Part shown: one piece after another, positions 1 to 10,649 of the stretch
Numbering within the stretch: the first letter of the stretch is position 1
Layout: every line of letters starts with the position of its first letter
Origin: Ophiosphaerella korrae
Lineage: Eukaryota; Ascomycota; Dothideomycetes; Pleosporales; Phaeosphaeriaceae
DNA: 64,000 nucleotides
Assembly (NCBI GenBank): GCA_028456385.1
Contig: JALNQF010000002.1
Location: forward strand, 248,001 to 312,000
Reading direction: 5' to 3'
Notes under the pieces: generated by a model
Told to the model about the DNA's origin: nothing
What the model saw: the letters and a program-made list of their open reading frames with translations, nothing else
The model's database searches: none
Position numbers and translations under genes: made by a program

Positions 1-632
1 AGGCGCTAAAAAGGCCGGTGCTAGTTACCAGCGGACAGATGGAGACGACGCGGATCTGATGCGGACCATACTCGGCCGCGAGCCCTTTGGTCGCATTCCA
101 TATCGCACCTTTACTCGCGTTGTACCACACAAGGCCAGGCCGAGGTCGAGTTGCACCAACACTCGCAATGTTGATGATCACGCCACCTTCTTTCCTCTCA
201 ATGGCTTGGTTGATCCACGCATTGCACCCCAGATACACGCCTTTTACGTTGATATCAAATGTTCGCTCGAACTCCTCCTCTGTGACATCTACAGTCGGCT
301 TGTTGGTGTAACTCCATCCTGCATTATTGACTAAGATATCACAGCGCCCAAACTTTTCGATACACGCAGAGACGGTGGCTTTCCAGTCTGTGGCCTTGGT
401 AACGTCCATTTTGTGAAAGGCGAGCGCACTTGGGTTGGTGGCTACGGTGGCTTCACCGCCGGATTGGTTGATGTCACTAACTAACACTTTTGCACCCTCT
501 GCTGCGAAAGCTTTGCTGATGCCGGCGCCGAATCCTGAGCCACCGCCTTGTGCATGTGTTAGTTGCTGACCACAAGAGGTATGAAGGGCTGGTACCTGTC
601 ACGATGGCGACCTTGCCGTCTAAACGACCCAT
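1..632 (-). CDS. Short-chain dehydrogenase/reductase (partial at left edge)
   Basis: An NAD(P)-dependent oxidoreductase of the classical SDR superfamily; the substrate is unknown. Exon 1 is 596-632 and exon 2 runs from 546 off the window edge. A 49-nt GT-AG intron (547-595) splits the glycine motif. Splicing yields the cofactor motif TGGGSGFGAG right after the MGRLDGKVAIV start. Further in are the structural NNAG motif and the active-site YNASK (Tyr-x-x-x-Lys), followed by ICPLVTSTG. The start at 632 is chosen because MGRLDGK is the usual SDR N-terminus; an upstream in-frame Met at 671 would add a non-homologous extension. The last roughly 50 residues lie outside the window. It diverges from a succinate-semialdehyde dehydrogenase gene 535 bp away, so co-regulation is possible but unproven. 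Confidence 0.93.
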
Positions 633-1167
633 GATGAAGACAATAGAAAAAGCAAATTTCACAGGAAGCAATTAATTAGCAGTCACAAATAAGTTATTCA
701 GAGAGAACTAGAGGCTGATATAGAAAGAGCGACATGACTGCTCCGAGTAACAACAGCATTCTCCCCGCACACCCTCATTTCGGTAAGCCGCATACCATGT
801 GTCCGAACATCCCCAATATGTGGATCTTGGTCATCTTTCCATAAAAATTTACCGAATCGGCTGTACTTCAGAGTACCGCAGATGAGGGGTAATTTCGGTG
901 CGAGGGGTGACGTATTTGAAGAAAGAGCTATGGCCACCGGGGGAAGGAACCAATGAGAACCAGATGCCGCCGACGTTCCTTCCCCTCGGCTCACCACATT
1001 CAGTCGGCTATATGGATTGCCAATCATGGAGATTGCCGAGAGATGAAAGTGGGGTTCGTGTCTGGGTGTCATAGGTTGATTTCTTTCCAGGTCTAGAAGA
1101 ATATTCATCGACTATTCACTCCTCCATCGTGACCTCGGCTGTAGGTAGCGTCAAAGTGATCAGTAGA
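633..1167. promoter_or_regulatory. Divergent intergenic region between SDR and SSADH genes
   Basis: 535 bp separating two oppositely oriented oxidoreductase start codons, so it must hold both promoters and both 5' leaders. The open frames inside it show no family resemblance. I saw no repeat or clear regulator site. Confidence 0.6.
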
Positions 1168-2865
1168 ATGGGTTCGACTGAGAAATACGAGCTGCCATTC
1201 AAGGTACAGAGATGAATCACGGAATTTTCTCTCCTGTTGACATCCAAGTAGCTCAAAAATCCAGACTTGCTTCACAATCGATCCTTCATTCATGGCAAAT
1301 GGGTGAACTCAAAGTCCGGTAAAAGCTTCGAAGTCGCAGGTGAGTTAATCGTAGTCTAGGCACTGGGCATTAACTGACGAAATCCGAGACCCTGGAACTG
1401 GCAAGACATGGATTGAGTGCCCCACAAACGATGCATCGGACGTTGATGATGCCGTCAAAAGTTCACATGAATGTTTCCTTGAGTACAAGAAGATCAGCCC
1501 ACGACAACGAGCACAGATGCTGTACAAATGGGACACCTTGATCAAAGAAAATAGAGACGACATAGCCACTATTCTCGTGTATGAGACTGGAAAGCCGAGA
1601 GCTGAGGCATATGGAGAGATTGACTACTCAACCGGCTTCACTTGGTGGTTTGCAGGAGAAGCAGAGCGCATTCAAGGATCAGTCTTCACTCCTGCGCTCC
1701 CAAATCGTCGCATCTTCACGATTAAACAGCCATTGGGAGTCGCTGCGGCACTGGTACCATGGAATTTCCCTATTGCAATGGTTTTGCGTAAAGCTGGTGC
1801 TGCTCTTGCTGCTGGTTGCACCATGATCGTAAAGCCGAGTCCCGAGACCCCTATAAGCATTCTGGCACTAGCTTATCTTGCAGACAAAGCTGGCTTTCCC
1901 AAGGGCGCACTAAATGTCCTAACAACAGATCTTGACAAGACACCAGAGCTTAGCGAAGCTCTTTGTCGGCACTCACTCATCAATAAGGTTACTTTTACCG
2001 GATCAACAAGGGTTGGGAAACTGGTGGCAAAAATATGTTCGGACAACCTGAAGAAGGTCACTCTCGAATTGGGAGGCAATTGCCCGGTTCTAATCTTCGA
2101 CGATGCAAACATCGACCAAGCGTTGTCTCAAATATTCGCCCTCAAATTTCGACATGCTGGCCAAGCTTGTATTACAGCAAACCGAATCTACGTCCAATCG
2201 GGTATTTTTGACAAGTTCCTCGAGCGATGGAATGCAGAAGCCCAGAAAATCGTTGTTGGCCATGGATCAGACGAGAGGACGACTATGGGCCCCGTAACCA
2301 CGCCAAGAGCTGTCGATAAAGCGCTTTCTCTCGTAGAAGACGCTAAAAAGAAGGGAGCAAAGATCCATACGGGGGGCAACAAGGTCGAGAAGGGAGGCGG
2401 ATACTTCTTCGAGCCTACTGTCATTACAGGGGTTACTCCGGACATGGACATCGCGAAGGAAGAAGTATTCTCGCCCATTAGTACAATGATCAAGTTCGAG
2501 ACCGAGGATGAAGTCGTCAAAGCCGCGAACGACACAAGTATGGGCCTTGCATCATATCTTTTTACGAAAAATGTTGATAGGATGTGGAGACTGTTCGAGA
2601 ACCTAGAAGCGGGTATGATTGGGCTCAATACAGGCAAGTCAGTTCACAGAGCGGTGATTAAATGCAACTAACATCCGTTAAGGAAATTCCTCGGCAGCCG
2701 AGTCGCCGTTTGGAGGCATCAAACAGAGTGGTTATGGTAAAGAGTCAGGAAAGGATGTGGCTGTCAATGAGTATCTGATCACTAAGGTAAGTGACGCCTC
2801 TTTATTACCTCCTAGACCTGGAATAACCTGTTGTGTAGACTGGAACGTTCACACTGGAGTATTAA
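1168..2865 (+). CDS. uga2: Succinate-semialdehyde dehydrogenase (ALDH superfamily)
   Basis: Oxidises succinate semialdehyde to succinate with NAD(P)+, the last step of the GABA shunt. Five exons: 1168-1203, 1252-1339, 1389-2633, 2683-2786 and 2839-2865, giving 499 residues, the normal family length. The N-terminus reads MGSTEKYELPFK, joining to the LKNPDLLHNRSFIHGKW stretch. ALDH hallmarks follow: PWNFP, FTGSTRVG (about 244-251), general-base Glu in LELGG (about 268) and nucleophile Cys in GQACITANR (about 302). The C-terminus has the SPFGGIKQSGYGKE motif and ends TGTFTLEY. Intron 3 (2634-2682) has a GC donor (G|GCAAGT) and a CTAAC branch site; no GT alternative keeps the frame. SSADH is preferred over other ALDHs from the overall pattern, but the exact substrate is an inference. 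Confidence 0.93.
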
Positions 2866-3231
2866 TCGCATGGACTGAGCATAGATGCCGAGACGGTTAT
2901 GTTCAGAAGATTTGTTTGTGTGTCAAATGCTTGACAATCGTGGTTTTCCATTTGTTTGACATAGCTACCAAACACTGCAGGAGGTCGTAATTCGGTCAAT
3001 ATACCTCGGCCTAACCCATTCTTGCTTTGTTTTGTGATGATTTGTACCGCATGTGCAACGTCAAGCGCAACTTCACCGTTCGCCTTTCCCTGGTTTAACA
3101 GCCCCTTGCTCCACGTGATAATCGCGTTAGCACGAAGCTAGCGTGTACTATGCTTGAGCTTCCAACCCCAGAGCCACCCCGCGCACTCCAACACTACACG
3201 ACCTTCTAACATTACCTTCACCACCGCCGCC
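2866..3231. other. Intergenic, SSADH 3' flank and NCBP3-like promoter
   Basis: 366 bp with no supportable gene. It ends in a pyrimidine-rich leader just before the CGCCGCCATGG start context of the next gene. Confidence 0.5.
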
Positions 3232-4813
3232 ATGGATACCGACATGATGGACGCCAGCTATGACATCGACATTGATGTCGATGCAGGCTTGGCAGCCCCG
3301 GCGCAACAACCGCAACCCATCGTCGAGGTATGACGAAGCACGAGGCTAGTCAGTGCGTCTTCCAGCTAACACTCAGCATAGCAACAAAATGCTTCCAAGG
3401 ACACCAACGAAATGCCTGCTGCCTACTATGAGAACCTTGATACGCAGCCAGCAAAGCCATGGCCTGAGTCCTTGAATCTACAAGGCGTGAACGACTTTGA
3501 TCCAAACGATCCCTTATACTATGCCATGGAGCACTGCGGTGCTGAACCACGCGTGAAACAGCTCCGTTGGGTGAGCGACTCATCCGTCAATCTCGAATTC
3601 TACAGCGCAGAAGACGCAGCAACAGCACTCCGGCTGCTTACTCACGAAGAAGTCGCGAACCCAGAATCACTTTCTCTGCAAGATAGCCGAAGAGCGAAGC
3701 CATATTCAAAGAAGGTAGACAGTGTCCTTGGGATACGCGAGACAAACTCGGCAGACCAGAAACCCAAGGGTGCCGCGAACCGAAGCAACTACTACCAACG
3801 AAACCCAGACATACGAGGTAATCGCGAACGAGAACCACGCAGGCGGCAACCACCGAAAAGGGATATATTGGACTATGGCGAAGAAGACATGAATTCTCGG
3901 GACACAAGAGATCGAAGGAGGAGAAAGTAAGTTTCCCCAGCGCATGCGTCACAGCAACTTACTGACTTGAAATAGCAGCGGAGACGAGTCCATGGGCGAC
4001 GATTCTGGTGTCGACAGACGGCGATATCGTCGAAACGATCAAGATACGCGCGGCCGTGGAGGTAGATTGAGGAATGACAGGGATACTGGAAGACTCGGTG
4101 ACGACAGACATTCGGGCAGACTTGGGGCCGAGGTGGACTCTTATAGACCTGGGTCTGGAAGGTAGAGTACCTGCGCTTGAGACACTATAGTTGAGCTAAC
4201 AAACTTTAGTCCCCGAGAGTCACATTTCGGTCGTCTACGAAATCGAAGTGCCTCGCCAGCCTCCGCAGATGGTGATGGTCGATTTGGTTTTGCAGAAGAC
4301 CAATCAAATGCGCGCAGTCGCTACCGCAGCCGGAGCCGCAGTCATAACACCCGACGACGACGAAGATCACCGAGTGGTGAGCGCTGGACTCACGATCGAG
4401 CAAATTACGGAGCTAGTGGAGGACGATGGCAGAAAGACGCGTCGTTTGATAGCTCGCCGATGGGCAACCACCGCCGATCAGACGCCATGGATGAAACACG
4501 GAAAGGAGGATCTTTGCTTGAACGTATGACGAAGAACGGGCGACCGGTTTTGCCCCAGACACGATCGCTAGCTGACCGCATCACACGGGACGAGGATGAT
4601 TCATCTTATGGACGGTTGAAGGATGATGACAGCGCACCTGTCTACCAAGATTTCTCCGAACCTAAACCCCGCCGCAATCTTATTGACCGTATTAGTCATG
4701 ATACCGATATTAATATTCGAGGACGCGGTCAAGAAGGTATCAATATACGCGGCACGGCCGGCAATGGTTCAGCAGGTGGTATCAATATTAGGGGAGTGGC
4801 AAGCGGTGCCTAG
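3232..4813 (+). CDS. NCBP3-like nuclear cap-binding / mRNA export protein
   Basis: Resembles nuclear cap-binding subunit 3, which in animals links the capped mRNP to the export machinery; a nuclear RNA role here is inferred. Exons 3232-3327, 3382-3926, 3976-4161 and 4210-4813 give 476 residues. An acidic N-terminus (MDTDMMDASYDIDIDVDA) precedes the RRM-like NCBP3 region (about 63-125), recognisable by LNLQGVNDFDPNDPLYYAM and LRWVSDSSVNLEFYS. The rest is Arg/Asp/Ser-rich and probably disordered, with RS-type stretches. The tail carries three related motifs, SLLERMTKN, SLADRITRD and NLIDRISHD (about 377-385, 395-403, 432-440), then three INIRG repeats (about 443-471). The acceptor of intron 2 is a TAGCAG tandem, so a one-serine variant is possible. 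Confidence 0.85.
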
Positions 4814-5239
4814 TTAGCCGCTGCTATTACCCATCTGGCATCGCAAGTTTCATATGGCAGAAAACTAGTTGATCTCAAACTTGAGCACGACTGATATCAT
4901 GGAGGAAAGTGTAGTTGGAACCTACTTGTGGTTAGAAGGTGTCCTTAAAGATTGGCATTGGGATCAAGTTACTACTCAACTCTACTATGTTTCAAGGGTG
5001 CTTCGGGGATATCCATCATTGTGTTTGGCGCCTAAAATGTGGTATTAATAAGGGACTTGATACATCAAAGATCAGCCTGGGTGGCTAGCAATTGCTTTAA
5101 TTATACATATTTTTTAAGACAACATAATCGTCCCAGTTGTGACCTCGTAGCGGATGAGGTTCAGCATGGTGAAAACTTACACTATAATAACCTTTTCCCA
5201 ATCCATCCCCCATACCCATAACTTCATCCCACCCAAATT
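4814..5239. other. Convergent 3' flank region
   Basis: 426 bp between the ends of two convergent genes (NCBP3-like on plus, DUF1857 on minus). It should hold both 3' UTRs and poly(A) sites. It is AT-richer than its neighbours; no gene is seen. Confidence 0.5.
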
Positions 5240-5882
5240 CTACTCCTTAATCCGACCGTCCACCACCATCTGCCGGATCGTTGCGATACTCTTCTGCACC
5301 GCCATCTTCGCAATCTACACCAGTCAGCATCCCTCTCTAACAGCAATACAGCCCACCCACTCACCCCCTTGAACATCTTCAACTTCTCCCCGGCCTCCGC
5401 GGACCCCTCCTCCACCCCAGGCAAATCATACTCGAATACATACGTCATGTGCAGATCCGCCGCCTCCCCTGACTCCCCGTCTGAAATGATATTCCGCACC
5501 ATTGTCCCATCCGCCTGCTCGAAATCAACCTACAGATATCAGCTTGCACCCTGATGCAGCGGCAGCCACGTAATGCGGTTACATGGGGAAGGGGGAGGGG
5601 GAGGGGGGAGTGGATTAGATTTCAGATACGTACCCAGCTTGGCCAGAAGCTACGCACGACTTCTTTCGCGGTGGAGGTGTGGTTTGTGCCAGGCTTGAAT
5701 TTCACGACGCGGGTTACGGTGCCGCCAGTGTCGGATAGGATGTCGCAGGCCTCGATGATGGGTACGAACTCTTGCGCGAAGCGGATTTTGTGCTGGAGGC
5801 CGGTCCAGAGGTGGGTTTGGGTGAGGACGGGAGATGTATTTGGTGGGTTGACGGGGGAGGTGTATGCGACGTGGAATTTCAT
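5240..5882 (-). CDS. DUF1857 (AtaL-like, SRPBCC-fold) protein
   Basis: A small cytosolic protein of the DUF1857 family, related to the START/Bet v1-like fold that binds hydrophobic ligands; no function is established. Exons on the minus strand are 5634-5882, 5365-5529 and 5240-5314, giving 162 residues, typical of the family. The N-terminus MKFHVAYTSPVNPP and the following VLTQTHLWTGLQHKIRFAQ are characteristic. The middle has VDFEQADGTMVRNII and MTYVFEYDLPGVEEGS, and the C-terminus IAKMAVQKSIATIRQMV. The introns are 104 and 50 nt. A GGGGGAGGGGGAGGGG tract lies in the first intron on the plus strand. Confidence in the family is good; the role is unknown. Confidence 0.85.
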
Positions 5883-6366
5883 CTTTGGGGAGTGGTAGGA
5901 TGTGTGGAGGGTGGTTTAGTGGATGAAGGGTGGTTGAGAGTCGAGAGGCATGCGTAGTTCGTATATCACTTTGCGTAGTTTTTATAACGAGTATGCTTCG
6001 GCTCCCCAACATCTGGGCGGGCAGGATTGATTACCCTCACCGAGTCAGCCGGGCGAGTATAATTCTGGCACGTTGTAAGCCTATTGCTCATGTTGCCAAG
6101 TGAGCAATCTGACAACATCAGGCCTGCTAGTCAAAAATTGCTTTTTCGGACTATTTCGGAGACTTTCAGGGCAATTCCATGTGAGGGAAGTCGTGCTTTT
6201 GAACTTGTGCATTACTTCGTTTGGGTTTCACTACTTTTGAGATTATCTACAACGCATCAGCCGACTGAGCTGCACTTGCGAAGAGAAAAACATTGCCGGA
6301 TTACTCAAACCACGGATCGAGTCACTGCTGTGCAGAGTTTAGCAGCTTATCAAGTCATTCTGTTGA
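5883..6366. other. Intergenic: DUF1857 promoter and OTC 3' flank
   Basis: 484 bp between the DUF1857 start and the end of the ornithine carbamoyltransferase gene, both on the minus strand. No gene or repeat is supported. Confidence 0.5.
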
Positions 6367-7461
6367 TCAACTTACAATCTTGCCCTTATTGACTACAAAA
6401 GCCTCAATGGCTGAGATTGCTGCCCACAGCCTGTTCTCTCCCTCTTGGAAAACAACCGACCTAGGCCCGTAGAAGACTTCATCACTGACCTCCTCTGGAT
6501 GACGAGGCAAACAGTGCATGAAGGACCAGCTGTCCTTGGCGCCTCCCCGCTTCGCAAGCTCAGATGTGATCTGGAAGCCCTCAAACGCCTTGAGTCTTTT
6601 GGCCGTCTCCTCCTCCTGACCCATGGACACCCATGTGTCTGTCACAAGGATGTCGGCGTCCTTGACGGCCTCTTCTGGGACCCTGGTTTCAATCAACTTT
6701 CCAGCCCGCGGCGATGTGCTTGCAGCATGTTCAATCACGGTCCTCATCTCTTTGGGGATCTCGTAGCCAGTGGGTGTGGCGACAGAGATATGTACACCCA
6801 GTTTCATTGCGCCAATGGCAAGGTCATACAAGACATTATTTGCATCGCCTACCCATGCAATCTTAAGCCCCTCAAGGCCTAGAGAAGTAGACGATGTGGA
6901 CGGGTGGATTTCGGAGACAGTGAGAAAGTCAGCGATGGTCTGAAGGGGGTGATAGAGATCGGAGAGAGCGTTGATGACGGGGACTGAAGAGTACTTGGCC
7001 AGACCTGCAACGTCAGAATGGGGGCCTACACGAGCCACAATGGCGGCAGTCATGCTTGAGATGATAACAGAAGTGTCGTAGAGAGACTCGTTTACGCCCA
7101 GTTGTATGTCGTCTTTGCCCAAAAACATTGGCGAACCTCCCATGGCAGCGATTGCACCCTCTGTAGAGACTCGTGTGCGAGTACTCCTCTTGCTGAAAGT
7201 CATGGCGACGGTTTTGCCAGCCAATGCCCCGCGCAGAGTATGCGGTATCTCGCCGGTGCCGGACTTGATGGCGGTCTTGTGTTGGTGCGCATTGCGAACA
7301 AGTGTGGTGAGCTCAGCAGGCGTGAGGTCTGCTATGGAGAGCAGGTGACGAGGCGCGAATGGTGATGTTGGCGGAGAAGCAGGCGAGGAAGCAAGAGAAT
7401 AACGGCGAGCGTGGAATTGAGCCCGCTTCAAGCTTCCGAGTGCTGGCCGGAAGGGAGGCAT
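6367..7461 (-). CDS. argB: Ornithine carbamoyltransferase, mitochondrial
   Basis: Condenses ornithine and carbamoyl phosphate to citrulline in arginine biosynthesis, in the mitochondrial matrix. It is a single uninterrupted exon of 364 residues. The N-terminus MPPFRPALGSLKRAQFHARRY is basic, lacks acidic residues and looks like a matrix-targeting presequence. The carbamoyl-phosphate loop STRTR is at about 93-97. The ornithine-side loop HCLPRH is at about 316-321, followed by PEEVSDEVFYGPRS. FLGKDDIQLGVNES and YHPLQTIADFLT are further conserved blocks. It is divergent to the DUF3712 gene across 427 bp. That region has GGAGTCA near 7541, a 6/7 match to the fungal Gcn4/CPC1 site, which would suit an amino-acid gene but is weak evidence. 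Confidence 0.97.
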   Translation of the reverse strand: MPPFRPALGSLKRAQFHARRYSLASSPASPPTSPFAPRHLLSIADLTPAELTTLVRNAHQHKTAIKSGTGEIPHTLRGALAGKTVAMTFSKRSTRTRVSTEGAIAAMGGSPMFLGKDDIQLGVNESLYDTSVIISSMTAAIVARVGPHSDVAGLAKYSSVPVINALSDLYHPLQTIADFLTVSEIHPSTSSTSLGLEGLKIAWVGDANNVLYDLAIGAMKLGVHISVATPTGYEIPKEMRTVIEHAASTSPRAGKLIETRVPEEAVKDADILVTDTWVSMGQEEETAKRLKAFEGFQITSELAKRGGAKDSWSFMHCLPRHPEEVSDEVFYGPRSVVFQEGENRLWAAISAIEAFVVNKGKIVS

Positions 7462-7888
7462 GATAGGCTAGAGTGGATTGACGGACGTCTTAGAAGGCAA
7501 TTGAAGCCTTTAAATGGCTGTAGAGACAAGAGCAGTAGTGGGAGTCACACGCCCTATGCGGATCGAATGATTAGCCGTTGTGCCCATCCCCAGTCACGCA
7601 AAGGCGGACATGCGGCAGAACTTTTGTCTGACCGCCTTGGGGGGCGCGTCTTTGGTGGGGAAGCACAGGGCGGGTAGACTAGGGCGGAAGACAGTCTAGG
7701 GCGCTGGTGCCATGTCACGGCCCTGGTCGTGGCTGTGATGGATGATGACGAGGCCAATGCACCTTGATAACACCAGCCCTCGGCCAACACCACCCCTGCC
7801 TTCTCCTCAACACCACCGCCTCCTCCTCCTCCTCCTCCTCCTCCTCCTCCTCATCCTCTACCACCACCACGCCTCCAACATATGAAAC
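7462..7888. promoter_or_regulatory. Divergent promoter region, OTC / DUF3712 gene
   Basis: 427 bp between two divergent start codons. It contains a near-match to the general amino-acid control site (GGAGTCA near 7541) and, close to the plus-strand start, an uninterrupted CCT repeat. The repeat lies about 37 nt before the ATG, so it is probably transcribed as 5' leader. Confidence 0.55.
7819..7851 (+). repeat. (CCT)11 microsatellite in 5' leader
   Basis: Eleven perfect CCT units, seen directly, followed by CAT and CAC-rich sequence. Pyrimidine-rich leaders are common before fungal start sites, but a perfect 33-nt triplet run is likely to vary in length between isolates. Confidence 0.95.
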
Positions 7889-10649
7889 ATGGACTCGCCC
7901 GAGGCGCAGTGGGCGTCTACCCGGACTCCGAGTTCACGGCCCGCCTCCAAGAAATCAACGCGTTCAACGCGATCCGCCCGGTCGCATCAGTCAAGCCGCA
8001 CCACGGAACAGACGCCGCTGCTTGCGCGAGAGGACCGCACCGACGACGAACGCGAAGATGAGCCACAAACACCCGCCACGACTGCCTTGATACGATCTCT
8101 CAGCGGCTCCAATGCGAGCGAGCGAGGGAGTGTAGGCAGCACCAGCAGTGGCAAAACACCGCTATGGAAGAAGAGGTGGCCCAGCATCCTGGCGCTGGTT
8201 GTCCTATGCATCGTCATCATCTTCATCATGCTCGGCTTCCTTGCCACCGAGGGTATAGAGGAGTACGCCATGCAGGCAGCAGAGTTCCGCCCTACTAAGC
8301 TGTCGCTCGATGGCCTCGTTGACCAAGGCGCCAGTGTACACATCGAAGGCGACTTCACCATGGATGCATCCAGAGTCAAGAAACAGAACGTGCGAAATCT
8401 CGGGAGATTTGGCACTTGGATCGCAAGAGAGGCCGAGACCGGGCCTTTCGATGCTCGCATCTATCTGCCCGAGTACGGCAACGTGCTCATGGGTACTGCA
8501 AAGATCCCTAGCATCAAGGTCAACATCCGAAATGGACATACTACACACATTTCCTTTGTCACAAATGTACAACCAGGCCCTCCTGATGGCATCCGAAACA
8601 TCGCCAACGACTGGATCGATGGGCGACTGGGCCAGATCAGAGTCAAGGGCAAGGCTGAAGTACCCCTGAGGTCTGGTCTAATCAATATTGGCAAGCAGAT
8701 TGTCGAGCAGTCCATGGTCTTGAATGGAAACGATATCCCTGCCCTTCCCCATTACAACATCACGAAGCTCAATATTCGCGAAGCCAAGCCTGGACGTCAT
8801 GGCATGGGCGCCGATGCCTCTATTCTTGTCACCAACGAATTCCCAGTCCAGATCACCCTTCTCCCTGTGGCCGTCGATGTGCTGATCGACGGATGCCCGT
8901 CAGAGAAGCATATTTTTGTTGGCACCGCAAAGACTTCGCAGCTTGAGATAAAGCCCAAGACCGACTTTGAGGTCAACGTTACCGGAAATATTGATCACCT
9001 TTCCAACTCTTTGACTGAAGTCTGTCCCGACTCAGCAAAATCTCCACTGGACGCCTTTATTGGTGACTACATGAAAGGTGACGAAGCAACCATTTACATC
9101 AACTGTTGCAAGTTCCCAGATCCCAGCACTCCTGACTGGGCACGCGAATTGTTGAAGGATATTACAGTTCCTGTGCCATTCGCTGGCCGCGATATGGGCA
9201 ATATTGTCAAGAACTTTACCATGGCCGACATGCATTTCTCTCTTCCAGACCCATTCGCGGAGCCCGGTACCCCCGAAGCTGCGCCCAAGATATCAGCAGT
9301 CATAAAGGTTGATGTTGGCCTACCAAACGAGATGAACTTTCCCCTCGATGTGAATCAGGTCAAGGCCGATGCCGATATCTACTATAAGAACAAGAAGCTT
9401 GGAAAGCTGAACTTGGAAAAATGGCAAAAGGCAAACTCCACCAGGGTTGAAGCGCATGGAAAGGAGGGCCCTTCGCTCCTCGTACAATCAGAGATCAAGA
9501 GGGCTCCAGTCGAGATACTCGACAATGACCTGTTCAGCGAAGTCGTGCAGGCTCTCATCTTTGGCGGAAAAGCAGTGAATTTGGACATGAAAGCTATGGT
9601 CAGTATTGGTGTGAATACACCTATGGGCAAATTTGCGATTCGCGGCATCCCGGCCAAGGGAACCGTACCAGTCAAACGTTCGTAATCCAGTTCGTGGTCC
9701 AGTTCGTCCACGCCCCACAACAGCTAACGTCTGCACTGCAGCTATCCATGGCGGCAAAGGTGATAAAGGCGACGATGATGCCAGGTCGAAGTTCTCTGCT
9801 CTAAATATCAAGGTTGGCAATCTCTCGATCATAGACACGGCACCAACTTCGATGACATTACAAGTTCATGTCAATATGACGAACCCAACGAACTACTCCG
9901 CCACGATTCCCTATATGAGCATCAATATTCTCGTTAACGGGACAGTCCTCGGCCAAGCCCTTATCAAACACATGAATATAAAGCCAGGAAACAACACAGA
10001 TCTTATTGCAACTGCACTATGGGACCCATTCACCAACAGTGGCGAAAAAGGCAAAGCCGTAGGCGCCGAAATGCTCTCGCAATACATATCCGGCTTCAAC
10101 ACCTCCATTACCCTACAAGCCCACGACCATACCATCCCAGCCCAACCTGGCCTCAGCCACCTAATGTCAAAATACCCTATCACCCTCCCCGCCCCCCACC
10201 TCTCCCATCCCAAAGACCCTAACGACGGCGATGGCGATGGCGACGGCGACGGCGACGGTGGCGACGACGACGACGAACCCCCCCGCGAACACTTCATCCA
10301 ATCCGCAACCATGCACCTCATCTCCTCCACCGCAACCTTCACTCTCAACTCCCCCTTCCAACACACCACCCTCTTCATCACCCACATGAACGCCACCGCC
10401 TACTACGAATCCCAGCCCGCAGGTGTCATCCTGTACGACCTGCCCTTCGCCGTCCCGCCGGGCCTCAGCGACAGCCCGCGCATCCCTGTGCAGTGGAGCT
10501 TCGACAGCATTGGGTACGGCGCTATTCGCAAGGCACTCGGGGGGCAGCTAAAACTTACGGCGTTTGCGCATGTGGGTGTAAGGATTGGGAAGTGGAATGA
10601 GAGAATTTGGTTCAAGGGCGGGAAGATTGGGGCGAATGTGAGGTTGTGA
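7889..10649 (+). CDS. DUF3712 vacuolar-membrane protein (possibly Tag1-like)
   Basis: A large single-pass membrane protein with DUF3712-type lumenal repeats; such proteins are fungal and include the tonoplast protein Tag1, which acts in ending autophagy. Equating this gene with Tag1 is tentative. Exons 7889-9677 and 9742-10649 give 898 residues. A Ser/Arg-rich cytosolic tail (1-97) contains EQTPLL (about 40-45), matching the acidic dileucine vacuolar sorting signal. The membrane segment LALVVLCIVIIFIMLGFLA spans about 101-119. The lumenal part has repeated beta-rich units with many NxS/T sites. A DGDG/DDDD acidic tract lies near 10222-10276. The donor of the single intron (GTTCGT) is weak, but only this splice (PVK|PIHGGKGD) keeps the frame. 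Confidence 0.82.
10222..10276 (+). repeat. GGCGAY hexamer tract coding for an acidic DG/D run
   Basis: GGCGATGGCGATGGCGAC-type hexamers followed by GAC triplets, inside the DUF3712 gene. It encodes alternating Asp-Gly and then poly-Asp. It is in frame and probably length-variable. Confidence 0.9.

Noticed and set aside
698..1108. 136-codon minus-strand frame between the SDR and SSADH genes
   Set aside because: No family resemblance, and it sits in the divergent promoter of two well-supported genes.
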